From positions 1 through 20,630 of the forward strand of contig NZ_JAJBQV010000033.1 in assembly GCF_020539865.1 (NCBI RefSeq): a stretch of DNA of 20,630 bases, read 5' to 3'. The translations under genes were made by a program, and so were the position numbers. This stretch comes from Megasphaera elsdenii (GTDB lineage Bacteria; Bacillota; Negativicutes; Veillonellales; Megasphaeraceae). Positions 1 to 6,477 of this stretch are shown here, piece after piece. Every line of letters begins with the position of its first letter. Positions within the stretch are counted from its first letter, which is position 1. The notes beneath the pieces were generated by a model, which ran no database searches, was not told where the DNA came from, and saw only the letters and a list, made by a program, of their open reading frames with translations.

Positions 1-18
1 TTTTTCAGTAGGGGGAAG

Positions 19-92
19 ACCCCTATTTATGTAAACTATGTTATTGCACATAACAACCCCTATTTATGTAAACTATGTTATTGCACATAACA
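19..92. repeat. 37-bp perfect tandem duplication with internal dyad
   Basis: Two identical 37-bp units lie head to tail (19-55 and 56-92) with no spacer. Each unit contains the dyad TGTTAT-TGCAC-ATAACA, so each could form a small hairpin. The second unit supplies the stop codon that ends the minus-strand esterase-like fragment at 78-218. The array may continue to the left of the window. There are only two copies and no spacers, so it is not a CRISPR array on this evidence. Confidence 0.85.
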
Positions 93-218
93 TCTGTACT
101 GGATAGAAGCGACGACATAGCCCGCTTCAGCCAGGTGCATGCGGAGCTGGATGCCGTTGTCCTTGTTGGCGTTGATGAATATTTCTCCTTGAATTTTTTC
201 TTCATTGTTAGCAGGATT
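78..218 (-). pseudogene. alpha/beta-hydrolase (esterase/lipase-like) remnant
   Basis: The minus strand is open for 46 codons with no plausible start codon. It contains HLAEAGYVVASIQYR, which resembles the stretch leading into the second core strand of BD-FAE/lipase-type alpha/beta hydrolases (usually L-x-x-x-G-Y-V-V-x-S-I-x-Y-R). A stop lies directly upstream in frame (219-221). After YR the frame runs into the 37-bp repeat and stops at 78-80. The oxyanion-hole region, nucleophile elbow and catalytic triad are absent. I read this as a leftover of an esterase gene truncated at both ends, with the repeat at the break. The family call rests on one short motif and is tentative. Confidence 0.45.
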
Positions 219-246
219 TTAGCAGACCGGTGTCGAAATTTATAAA
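218..246 (+). promoter_or_regulatory. weak candidate promoter for the TPR gene
   Basis: TTTAGC (218-223), a 17-bp spacer and TATAAA (241-246) lie 33 bp before the TPR gene start. The -35 match is poor. This is the best sigma70-like pair in the gap but far from certain. Confidence 0.25.
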
Positions 247-279
247 ATAAAGTAAATTCCGAAAGATAGGGGGTTCGTT

Positions 280-1452
280 ATGAGACGATGGAAAGAATAC
301 ATCTTAGCCGGGCTGATTTCTTGCTTTTTGGCCGTTCCCTGTCTGTCTCTGGCTGACGATGAGAAGATACCGGAAGGCGGGGGCGGAGGAGCCATTGCCT
401 TGCAGACCGATGGGGAAAGTGAACTTTTACAGGCCGTCCGGGCCAAAGAGTATGAGAAAGCCCTTCAGATTGTCAACGGCCAGATTGAAAAAAATCCCGA
501 CGATGCCGATGCTTACGACCGCCGCAGCATGATTTACAGTCTCCTCAGATGGAATGACGAAGCCCTGGCCGATTGTCATAAAGCCATTGCCCTGGAACCG
601 GGGAAGGCTTTCCATTATTTCAATCGCGGCGCGATTTACGAACAGCGCAAAGAATACCCGCTGGCTATCAATGACTATACCAAGGCTTTATCCCTGAGCC
701 AGAACGGGGATCCCCTGCAGGGGCTGATGTATTTCAACCGGGCCCGGGCCTATGTGGCTATCGAATCGTATGACAAGGCCCTGGAGGATGTCAAACAGGG
801 AGAAAAACTGGTGCCAGCTTTTCCTCAGAATTATATCCTTGAAAGCCTGATTTATGATAAGAAAGGCGATAAGAAAATGGCCGACATGAGCCGTCATATC
901 GGCATCATGTATGAATTCATGCACCGTGGCGATTATTTCCTGGCCGGTTCTGTCGCCGAAGAAGCGGGATTGTACGACCAGTCTTTGGCCTTACTCGATG
1001 AAGCCGTGAAACGCCGGCCGGATGATAGTCAGGTCTATTCCATACGGGGCCTGGTCTACGCCCAGATGGGGCAGGATGAGCTGGCCATTGCCGACTTGAC
1101 GAAAGCCCTGTCCTTGAAGGAAACGGCAATGGACTATAATAACCGCGGCGAATGTTACCGCCATTTGAAGCGCTTCGATTTGGCTAAGCAAGACTATGAT
1201 CAATCTGTCCGCCTGGCAACGGATGACAGCGATAGACTGGCCGTCTATGACAGTCTGGGCCAGCTGGCCATGGATCAGGGGGACTATCCGAAGGCCGTAC
1301 AGTACCTGACGCAGGCCTTAGCCGTCAAGCCCTATGAAGACGGCTATCGGCTGCGCAGCCAGGTCTGGCGCCGATTGGGCGATACAAAGAAAGCCGATCA
1401 AGATGAAGCGGTAGCCCAGGAAATCGAGCAGCGCCAGCTCTTGGGATCATAG
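280..1452 (+). CDS. exported tetratricopeptide-repeat (TPR) protein
   Basis: 390 residues. The N-terminus is a signal peptide: MRRWKE, then a hydrophobic stretch to about residue 26, with likely cleavage near LSLA-DDE. A Gly-rich linker follows at about 34-38. The rest is a run of about eight or nine TPR units of 34 residues, visible from spaced motifs such as A-x-x-x-Y-x-x-A-I-x-D-Y-x-K-A-L and D-A-Y-x-x-R. TPR arrays are protein-protein interaction scaffolds; with a signal peptide this one should act in the periplasm or on the outer membrane of a diderm cell. No catalytic domain is seen and the partner is unknown. The ATG at 280 follows an AGGGGG-type ribosome site. There is no clear terminator after the stop; the next gene has its own candidate promoter 7 bp downstream. 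Confidence 0.85.
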   Translation: MRRWKEYILAGLISCFLAVPCLSLADDEKIPEGGGGGAIALQTDGESELLQAVRAKEYEKALQIVNGQIEKNPDDADAYDRRSMIYSLLRWNDEALADCHKAIALEPGKAFHYFNRGAIYEQRKEYPLAINDYTKALSLSQNGDPLQGLMYFNRARAYVAIESYDKALEDVKQGEKLVPAFPQNYILESLIYDKKGDKKMADMSRHIGIMYEFMHRGDYFLAGSVAEEAGLYDQSLALLDEAVKRRPDDSQVYSIRGLVYAQMGQDELAIADLTKALSLKETAMDYNNRGECYRHLKRFDLAKQDYDQSVRLATDDSDRLAVYDSLGQLAMDQGDYPKAVQYLTQALAVKPYEDGYRLRSQVWRRLGDTKKADQDEAVAQEIEQRQLLGS

Positions 1453-1458
1453 GAAGAC

Positions 1459-1487
1459 TTTTCAATTTCCCCTAAATATGTTACAAT
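1459..1487 (+). promoter_or_regulatory. candidate sigma70 promoter for the M15-like peptidase
   Basis: TTTTCA (1459-1464), a 17-bp spacer and TACAAT (1482-1487) lie in the gap after the TPR gene. This gives a leader of about 60 nt before the start at 1555, and supports that downstream start over the in-frame ATG at 1492, which would sit at about +1. Confidence 0.5.
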
Positions 1488-1554
1488 AGAAATGTTGTTC
1501 GTGAAACTAACAAACTATGATACACATAATGCCAGTATGTTAAGGGGGAATTCA

Positions 1555-2358
1555 ATGAAGAAGTCTATCATTACGATTCTGTTTCTTTGCTGTCTTATGG
1601 GGTCTGCGACTGCTTCGGCAGCACAGGTCAAGGAATCGGAAACGATCTCTCCGGCTGTTGCCGTTATGGCACAGGTCCAGGAACAAGACAAGGCCAAGAA
1701 GAAAACTAATGATGTTAAAAAGAATGATTCTGACAAAATCGGTGACCGCCTTCGGGAACGCGTCCACGCCCTGATCCCGGCCTCGGCTTTTGCCAATATT
1801 GATAATCCCGGTACGATTACGCCGGATCCGGATACGGTTAAGTACCACTATGCAGAATCGAAGCACATGGCTACACCGGTTACGGCCTGGAACCGTCAGA
1901 AATATGAAGACCAGTACCAATACCAGTATCAGCATGACTCATACGATGCGGCCATTGCCAATGCCTATGCATACCGCCGCGATTTCGGCAAGAGCAACCT
2001 GCGCAAGTGGAGCAGCACTGAAGGCATGGATACGCCGTGGGATAGCAACTGGACGACCGATACGGCCCACTTCCAGAGTTCGACCATCGCTTTCCTGGAC
2101 CGGCTGAATACCGAAGCCCGTCAGGCCGGCATTTCCTTTGTCATCACTGGAGGCGCTGAAAGCGGTTACCATGCCAGCGGCATCTATTCCCATGAAAATG
2201 GCTATAAAGTCGACATCTCCGACGAAGGTATCTATCAGGGCACGAAGGCCTATGAAGTCCTCATCAACGCCTTGTCGCCGTACAAGCATCAAATCACCCA
2301 TGAATGGGACAAGAACCACTATGACATCACTATCTATCCGGAAAATTATAAAGGGTAA
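1555..2358 (+). CDS. exported M15-like (D-Ala-D-Ala carboxypeptidase fold) zinc peptidase
   Basis: 267 residues from the ATG at 1555, chosen because AGGGGG lies just upstream and the protein then begins with a standard signal peptide (MKKS, hydrophobic core, cleavage near ASA-AQ). An in-frame ATG at 1492 would add 21 residues that hide it. Residues 25-70 are a charged, low-complexity linker rich in Lys and Asp. The C-terminal domain carries H213-x2-G-x3-D220 in SHENGYKVD, matching the HxxGxAxD zinc motif of M15/VanY/VanX peptidases except for Lys in place of Ala. It also has E250-W and H255-x-D, which could supply the catalytic Glu and third zinc ligand. The likely role is cleavage of peptidoglycan stem peptides outside the cytoplasmic membrane. 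Overall similarity is weak beyond these motifs, so activity is inferred. Confidence 0.6.
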   Translation: MKKSIITILFLCCLMGSATASAAQVKESETISPAVAVMAQVQEQDKAKKKTNDVKKNDSDKIGDRLRERVHALIPASAFANIDNPGTITPDPDTVKYHYAESKHMATPVTAWNRQKYEDQYQYQYQHDSYDAAIANAYAYRRDFGKSNLRKWSSTEGMDTPWDSNWTTDTAHFQSSTIAFLDRLNTEARQAGISFVITGGAESGYHASGIYSHENGYKVDISDEGIYQGTKAYEVLINALSPYKHQITHEWDKNHYDITIYPENYKG

Positions 2359-2380
2359 GCAAAGTGGCTGGTTGTCACTA

Positions 2381-2433
2381 AAAGGCGCTGTTGCATGAAT
2401 CTTTTTGCCATCATGCAAGGCCCCTTTCTCTTT
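2381..2433 (+). terminator. intrinsic terminator of the M15-like gene
   Basis: TTGCATGA (2391-2398) pairs with TCATGCAA (2411-2418), and the stem extends through AAAGGCGC opposite GGCCCCTTT with a small bulge. A T-rich run follows (2424-2433). Confidence 0.75.
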
Positions 2434-2492
2434 AATGTTTGATGTTGGAGGCGATTGCTTTAAATTTAAAAACATCCACATCAAACATTAAA
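2431..2492. repeat. 15-bp perfect inverted repeat between two terminators
   Basis: TTTAATGTTTGATGT (2431-2445) is repeated inverted at 2478-2492. The stem extends by three pairs after a one-base bulge (TGGA against TCC). The loop is AT-rich. No U-run or coding frame goes with it, so it is neither a canonical terminator nor a gene. It may be the footprint of a small element or an RNA hairpin. Confidence 0.7.
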
Positions 2493-2511
2493 CTTTCAAG
2501 TTCAAACTCAA

Positions 2512-2545
2512 AAAAGGGCTTGTCGTCGTGCGACAAGCCCTTTTC
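2512..2545. terminator. strong bidirectional-type hairpin terminator
   Basis: AAAAGGGCTTGTCG (2512-2525) pairs perfectly over 14 bp with 2531-2544 around the loop TCGTG. There are A and T runs on both sides, so it can work in either direction. It sits only 21 bp before the serine hydrolase start, so that gene needs a promoter inside a very short gap, antitermination, or read-through. Confidence 0.8.
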
Positions 2546-2565
2546 TGCATCTGAAAGGAGCTACT

Positions 2566-3834
2566 ATGGATCGAACAAACTGGGACGCTTATTTTGCTTC
2601 TCTTATTGGCGCTACCGGAACCGGTGTGCCCGGCATGGCCGTCCTGGCCTATGCCAGAGGGCGCGAGGTCTACCGCTTTGCGGCCGGTGTCCGTCGTATG
2701 GATGGGGAACGGTTTTGGCCGATGACCGTAGACAGCCGTTTCCGCATGGCTTCCGTTTCCAAGATGTTCACTGTCTTTACCCTCATGGAGCTCGCCGAAG
2801 CTGGACGTCTGTCCTTGGACGATGAGGTCAGCCAGTACCTTGGCTTTCGCCTGCGCCATCCGTCCTATCCAGACGTGTCCATTACGCTCCGCAGCCTGGC
2901 TTCTCATACGTCGGGCTTGCGCGACGGCAAAGTCTACAGTATCCCGCCATCCGTCAGCGTCCGGGCCTTCTTTACGCCAGGCAGTCCCTATTGGGAAGGC
3001 GGCGCCCATTTTGCGCCGGCTGGGCAGGTGCCGGGGATTTATTTCACTTATAGCAACCTCAATTACGGCCTGTTAGGGACAGTCATCGAAGCCGTGACGG
3101 GACAGCGTTTCGACCGCTACCAGAAGGCCCATATCTTGAAGGATTTGGGCTGCCGGGCCGATTACGTGCCAGGCAATCTGGAAGGGCCTGAATTTGATAA
3201 ACTGGGGACAGTTTATCTCAAACGGGATGAACGGGGGCCCTGGCAGGGGACGATCGACGATTTTGGCGGTGTCCAGCCAGCGTGTGAGACCTTGGCTTTG
3301 CAGAATCCCTATGCTCAGGATGTCTGCCAGACCTATGACCTGACGGCGTACCAGCCTGGGACTAATGGGACGATATTTTCACCCCAAGGCGGCTTGCGCT
3401 TGTCCCTGGAAGAACTGGGCCACGTCTTGGATATGGTCCTTCATGGCGGGCGTTATGCTGGGAAACAAGTTCTCCAGCCGTCTTCCCTGAAGGCCATGTT
3501 CAGTTCGCAATGGTGTTTCGATGGCCATAATGGCAATACGTGCGGCCAGACCCTGCTGACTTATGGCTTAGGCGAATTCTTCGTCGACGGTACCGGCCCG
3601 GCCCGCTGCTGCCGGACAAAGGCCATCGATTTATGGGGCCATACAGGCCAGGCCTTTGGCCTTTTATCGGGTCTCTTCGTCCGTCCCGGGACGGGAAGCG
3701 GCTTTGCCTATGTCATGAATGGAGAAGCGTTGGCCGAAGACGATGACCCGCGCAGTGCCGGCCGTTTCAGCAGCAATTATATTTGGGAAGAAAATGTCAT
3801 GGACGGCCTGTGCCGATTGATTGACGGTCTATAA
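2566..3834 (+). CDS. serine hydrolase, beta-lactamase/class C penicillin-binding fold
   Basis: 422 residues. The three active-site motifs of the serine beta-lactamase-like (Pfam Beta-lactamase, class C/esterase EstB type) family are present in order: S63-V-S-K66 (nucleophile and general base), Y162-S-N164, and H359-T-G361 in place of KTG. The length fits the family. Members include DD-peptidases, esterases and amidases, so the substrate cannot be read from the motifs. There is no signal peptide or membrane segment, so it is predicted cytoplasmic, which argues against an exported beta-lactamase or wall DD-peptidase. The ATG at 2566 follows AAAGGAG. A hairpin terminator lies immediately upstream. 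The last codons overlap the -35 element of the alr promoter. Confidence 0.8.
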   Translation: MDRTNWDAYFASLIGATGTGVPGMAVLAYARGREVYRFAAGVRRMDGERFWPMTVDSRFRMASVSKMFTVFTLMELAEAGRLSLDDEVSQYLGFRLRHPSYPDVSITLRSLASHTSGLRDGKVYSIPPSVSVRAFFTPGSPYWEGGAHFAPAGQVPGIYFTYSNLNYGLLGTVIEAVTGQRFDRYQKAHILKDLGCRADYVPGNLEGPEFDKLGTVYLKRDERGPWQGTIDDFGGVQPACETLALQNPYAQDVCQTYDLTAYQPGTNGTIFSPQGGLRLSLEELGHVLDMVLHGGRYAGKQVLQPSSLKAMFSSQWCFDGHNGNTCGQTLLTYGLGEFFVDGTGPARCCRTKAIDLWGHTGQAFGLLSGLFVRPGTGSGFAYVMNGEALAEDDDPRSAGRFSSNYIWEENVMDGLCRLIDGL

Positions 3835-3849
3835 GGGCTGTGCTATGAT
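3821..3849 (+). promoter_or_regulatory. extended -10 promoter for alr
   Basis: TTGACG (3821-3826), a 17-bp spacer and TATGAT (3844-3849), with TGC just before the -10 (extended -10). The -35 lies inside the last codons of the serine hydrolase gene. Transcription would begin near 3856, about 33 nt before the alr start chosen here and before the ATG at 3862. Confidence 0.7.
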
Positions 3850-3888
3850 TATGAAATGTAAATGACATTCCATAGGGAAGGCGAGATA

Positions 3889-5091
3889 ATGATGAATGCA
3901 TATGAAAGTACCATGAATTTTACACGCCGTGCTGTCTGGGCCCAGATCGACCTCGACGCAGCGGCTCATAATATGCGCCAGATACGCAAGCATGTCGGGC
4001 CGGATGTCAAAATCGCTGCCGTCGTCAAGGCCAATGCCTACGGCCACGGCAGTGTCGAACTGGCCAAGACCTTTGCCGAAAACGGGGCCGACTGTTTTGC
4101 CGTATCCAGCCTGGATGAAGCCGTCGAGCTCCGCCGCTACGCGCATATTGACAACGAAATCTTCATCCTCGGCCATACGGACGCTAGGCGGACGGAAGAA
4201 CTCCTGAAGTATGACATCGAACCAGCTGTCTTCAACTTGAAGAATGCCGAATTCTTTTCGCAAGAAGCCCGTCGCCTGGGCAAGACCTTGCGCGTCCATA
4301 TCGCCGTCGATACGGGCATGAGCCGTGTCGGTTTCCAAGTCAATGAATTCAGTGTTTCTGAAATCAAGACTATCGCAGCCCTGCCGAATATTGAAATCCG
4401 CGGCATGTTCACCCATTTTGCCGTTTCCGACATGAAAGATAAGACCTTTACGCGCCAACAGTACGGTCATTACCGTTGGATGTGCAAGCGCATGGAAGAA
4501 GAAGGCATCCACATCGCCTTGCGCCATTGCTGCAACAGTGCAGCCAGCCTGGAACTGCCGGAATATTACTGCGACATGGTTCGGCCGGGAATCATCATGT
4601 ACGGCTGCGAACCGTCGCCGGAAATCGATATCACGCCGTATGACCTGCGGCCCGTCATGTCCCTGCGCTGCTGCATTGCCCACGTCAAGCTCATCGATGC
4701 CGGGGCGACAGTCAGTTATGGCCGCCATTATAAGGCCCAGTCACGCCGGAAAATCGCAACCCTGCCCGTCGGTTATGCCGATGGCTATTCGCGCATCTTG
4801 TCGGGGAAAGTCGACGTCCTCTATCATGGCCACCGCGTCCCCCAGGTCGGCGCCATCTGCATGGACCAGTGCATGATCGACGTCAGCGGCGAAGCCAATG
4901 TTCATGCCGGTGACGAAGTCGTTCTCTTCGGCCGCCAAGGCGACAGCTTCATCCCCATCGAAGAAATTGCTGCCGTTTGTGGTACCATCAATTACGAAAT
5001 TATGTGCAACATCTCGCGCCGCGTCCCCCGGGTCTACATGAAAGACGGCAAAGTCGTCGGCCGCGAAGAATACCTCTTCGATAAACCGTAA
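3889..5091 (+). CDS. alr: alanine racemase
   Basis: PLP-dependent enzyme that interconverts L-Ala and D-Ala and supplies D-Ala for peptidoglycan; cytoplasmic. With the start at 3889 it has 400 residues, close to the usual 370-400. K47 in AVVKANAYGHG is the PLP-binding lysine. Y277 in TVSYGR, at the start of the C-terminal beta domain, is the second catalytic base. The strand order (N-terminal TIM barrel, C-terminal beta domain with GYADGY and ICMDQCMIDV) is standard. The start at 3889 is preferred over the in-frame ATG at 3862 because GGAAGG lies about 8 nt before it; the adjacent ATG at 3892 is also possible. It has its own promoter at 3821-3849 and is closed by the terminator at 5104-5134. 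About 15 extra residues precede the conserved RRAVWAQIDLDA block. Confidence 0.95.
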   Translation: MMNAYESTMNFTRRAVWAQIDLDAAAHNMRQIRKHVGPDVKIAAVVKANAYGHGSVELAKTFAENGADCFAVSSLDEAVELRRYAHIDNEIFILGHTDARRTEELLKYDIEPAVFNLKNAEFFSQEARRLGKTLRVHIAVDTGMSRVGFQVNEFSVSEIKTIAALPNIEIRGMFTHFAVSDMKDKTFTRQQYGHYRWMCKRMEEEGIHIALRHCCNSAASLELPEYYCDMVRPGIIMYGCEPSPEIDITPYDLRPVMSLRCCIAHVKLIDAGATVSYGRHYKAQSRRKIATLPVGYADGYSRILSGKVDVLYHGHRVPQVGAICMDQCMIDVSGEANVHAGDEVVLFGRQGDSFIPIEEIAAVCGTINYEIMCNISRRVPRVYMKDGKVVGREEYLFDKP

Positions 5092-5103
5092 AAATAGGCA
5101 GTT

Positions 5104-5134
5104 CGTAAGGGCTCGCACGTGGCGAGCCCTTTTT
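5104..5134 (+). terminator. alr terminator, related to the dispersed palindromic element
   Basis: AGGGCTCGC pairs with GCGAGCCCT around ACGTG, followed by TTTTT. The stem-loop with its CGTA prefix is almost identical to the left ends of the repeat elements at 14082, 15486 and 18262, which suggests that an element end has become a terminator here. Confidence 0.8.
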
Positions 5135-5148
5135 CCCCTTCCATGATT

Positions 5149-5176
5149 TTGTTGCAAGTGGTATACTATATATAAT
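5149..5176 (+). promoter_or_regulatory. candidate promoter for the aminotransferase gene
   Basis: TTGTTG (5149-5154), a 16-bp spacer and TATAAT (5171-5176). A second -10-like TATACT sits at 5162-5167. This lies between the alr terminator and the start at 5227, so the aminotransferase gene appears to be transcribed separately. Confidence 0.55.
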
Positions 5177-5226
5177 ACATGCATACATAGATGCAAAAAT
5201 AATCATAAAGAAGGCGGTGTTGTATT

Positions 5227-6402
5227 ATGAATTGGAATGAAAAAACAGCAGCTAACGTCAAGGCCATTAAACCCTCAGGGATCCGCAAGTTCTTCGATAT
5301 TGCGGCTCAGGTCAAAGGCGTCTTGTCCCTAAGTATCGGTGAACCGGACTTTGCTGCGCCTGATAAAGTCCTGACAGCCATGAAGGCCAGCCTTGATGCC
5401 AAAGAAACGAGTTATACCGGCAATTCGGGTATGATGGAGCTCCGTGAAGCCATTAGCCATCATTTTGAACAACGCTATGGTGTCCATTATGACCCGAAAG
5501 ATGAAATCTTGGTCACTGTCGGCGTTTCCGAAGGCCTGGCTATGGCTCTCTTGGCCATTACCGAACCGGGCGATGAAGTCATCATCCCCGACCCGGCTTA
5601 CGTCGCTTATCCCGCCTCTGTCGAACTGGCTGGCGGGACGCCGGTCTTCGTACCGACTTATCCGGAACACGATTTTAAGCTGACCGTCGAAGCCTTGGAA
5701 AAGGTCATCACGCCGAAGACGAAGGCCATTGTCATCGGCTATCCCAACAACCCGACAGGGACGGTCATGTCGGCAGAAGAATTGATGCCTATTGCCAAAT
5801 TTGCCGAAGCGCACGACCTCATCGTCTTGTCCGATGAAATCTACTGCGAACTCATGTATGGCGATGCCAAGTTCACATCCTTCGCCAAATTGCCGGGGAT
5901 GCGCGAACGGACGGTCATCTTCAACGGCTTTTCCAAGGCCTATGCCATGACCGGTATGCGCCTGGGCTATGTCTGCGCGCCGCGGGAAGGCTTGGCACCT
6001 ATTTTGAAGCTCCATCAGTATGCTATCATGTGTGCTAATACGACGGCTCAAGTCGGCGGCATTACGGCGCTCAGAGACTGTGACGACGATGTCGAAGCCA
6101 TGCGCCAGGAATACGACCGCCGCCGCCAAGTCATCTACCAAGGCCTGTGCGATATGGGTTTGCCTGTCTTTGAACCGAAAGGCGCCTTCTACATCTTCCC
6201 GGACATTCGCTGCACCGGTATGACATCAGCCGAATTCTGCGAAAAACTGGTCCAAGAAGAAAAAGTCGCCGTCGTCCCAGGTACGGCCTTTGGCAACCAG
6301 GGCGAAGGCTTCGTCCGCATTTCTTACGCCGCCAGCATGGATACCATCCAGGAAGCCTTGAAACGCATGGCCCGCTTCGTAGATAAGTATAAAAGTTGTT
6401 AG
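5227..6402 (+). CDS. class I/II pyridoxal-phosphate aminotransferase
   Basis: 391 residues, typical of the fold-type I aspartate/aromatic aminotransferase family. The PLP lysine is K237 in SKAYAMTGMRLGY, the family signature. GYPNNPTGTV contains the Asn that contacts PLP, and SDEIYCELMYG contains the Asp that binds the pyridine nitrogen. VRISYA near the C-terminus carries the Arg that binds the substrate carboxylate. The N-terminal KPSGIRKFFD and LSIGEPDF resemble PatA-type enzymes, which act on aromatic or acyclic amino acids, but the amino donor is not decided by sequence. The ATG at 5227 follows AAGGCGG. It has its own promoter and a shared terminator with the convergent flippase gene. Placement after alr may be incidental. 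Confidence 0.9.
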   Translation: MNWNEKTAANVKAIKPSGIRKFFDIAAQVKGVLSLSIGEPDFAAPDKVLTAMKASLDAKETSYTGNSGMMELREAISHHFEQRYGVHYDPKDEILVTVGVSEGLAMALLAITEPGDEVIIPDPAYVAYPASVELAGGTPVFVPTYPEHDFKLTVEALEKVITPKTKAIVIGYPNNPTGTVMSAEELMPIAKFAEAHDLIVLSDEIYCELMYGDAKFTSFAKLPGMRERTVIFNGFSKAYAMTGMRLGYVCAPREGLAPILKLHQYAIMCANTTAQVGGITALRDCDDDVEAMRQEYDRRRQVIYQGLCDMGLPVFEPKGAFYIFPDIRCTGMTSAEFCEKLVQEEKVAVVPGTAFGNQGEGFVRISYAASMDTIQEALKRMARFVDKYKSC

Positions 6403-6443
6403 TGACTAGTCACGAACAATGGAGCTGCGAGTCACGAACTATT

Positions 6444-6477
6444 AAAAAAGCGCTGTCGCAAAGACAGCGCTTTTTTT
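6444..6477. terminator. bidirectional terminator between convergent genes
   Basis: AAAAAAGCGCTGTC (6444-6457) pairs perfectly with 6463-6476 around GCAAA. A and T runs flank both sides. It serves the plus-strand aminotransferase gene and the minus-strand flippase gene, whose TAA stop (6476-6478) overlaps its edge. Confidence 0.9.

Noticed and set aside
19..92. CRISPR array
   Set aside because: Only two identical 37-bp units directly abutting, with no spacers and no cas genes.
1492..1554. Upstream start for the M15-like protein
   Set aside because: It would bury the signal peptide, has no ribosome site, and lies at about the predicted transcription start.
3862..3888. Upstream ATG for alanine racemase
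   Set aside because: No ribosome site; the ATG at 3889 has GGAAGG in place and gives a family-typical length.
3829..4728. 299-codon minus-strand frame opposite alanine racemase
   Set aside because: Antisense shadow of a clear enzyme gene; the sequence has no family features, and high GC at third positions explains the open frame.
5329..6141. 270-codon minus-strand frame opposite the aminotransferase gene
   Set aside because: Shadow of a well-supported gene; no ribosome site or family resemblance.
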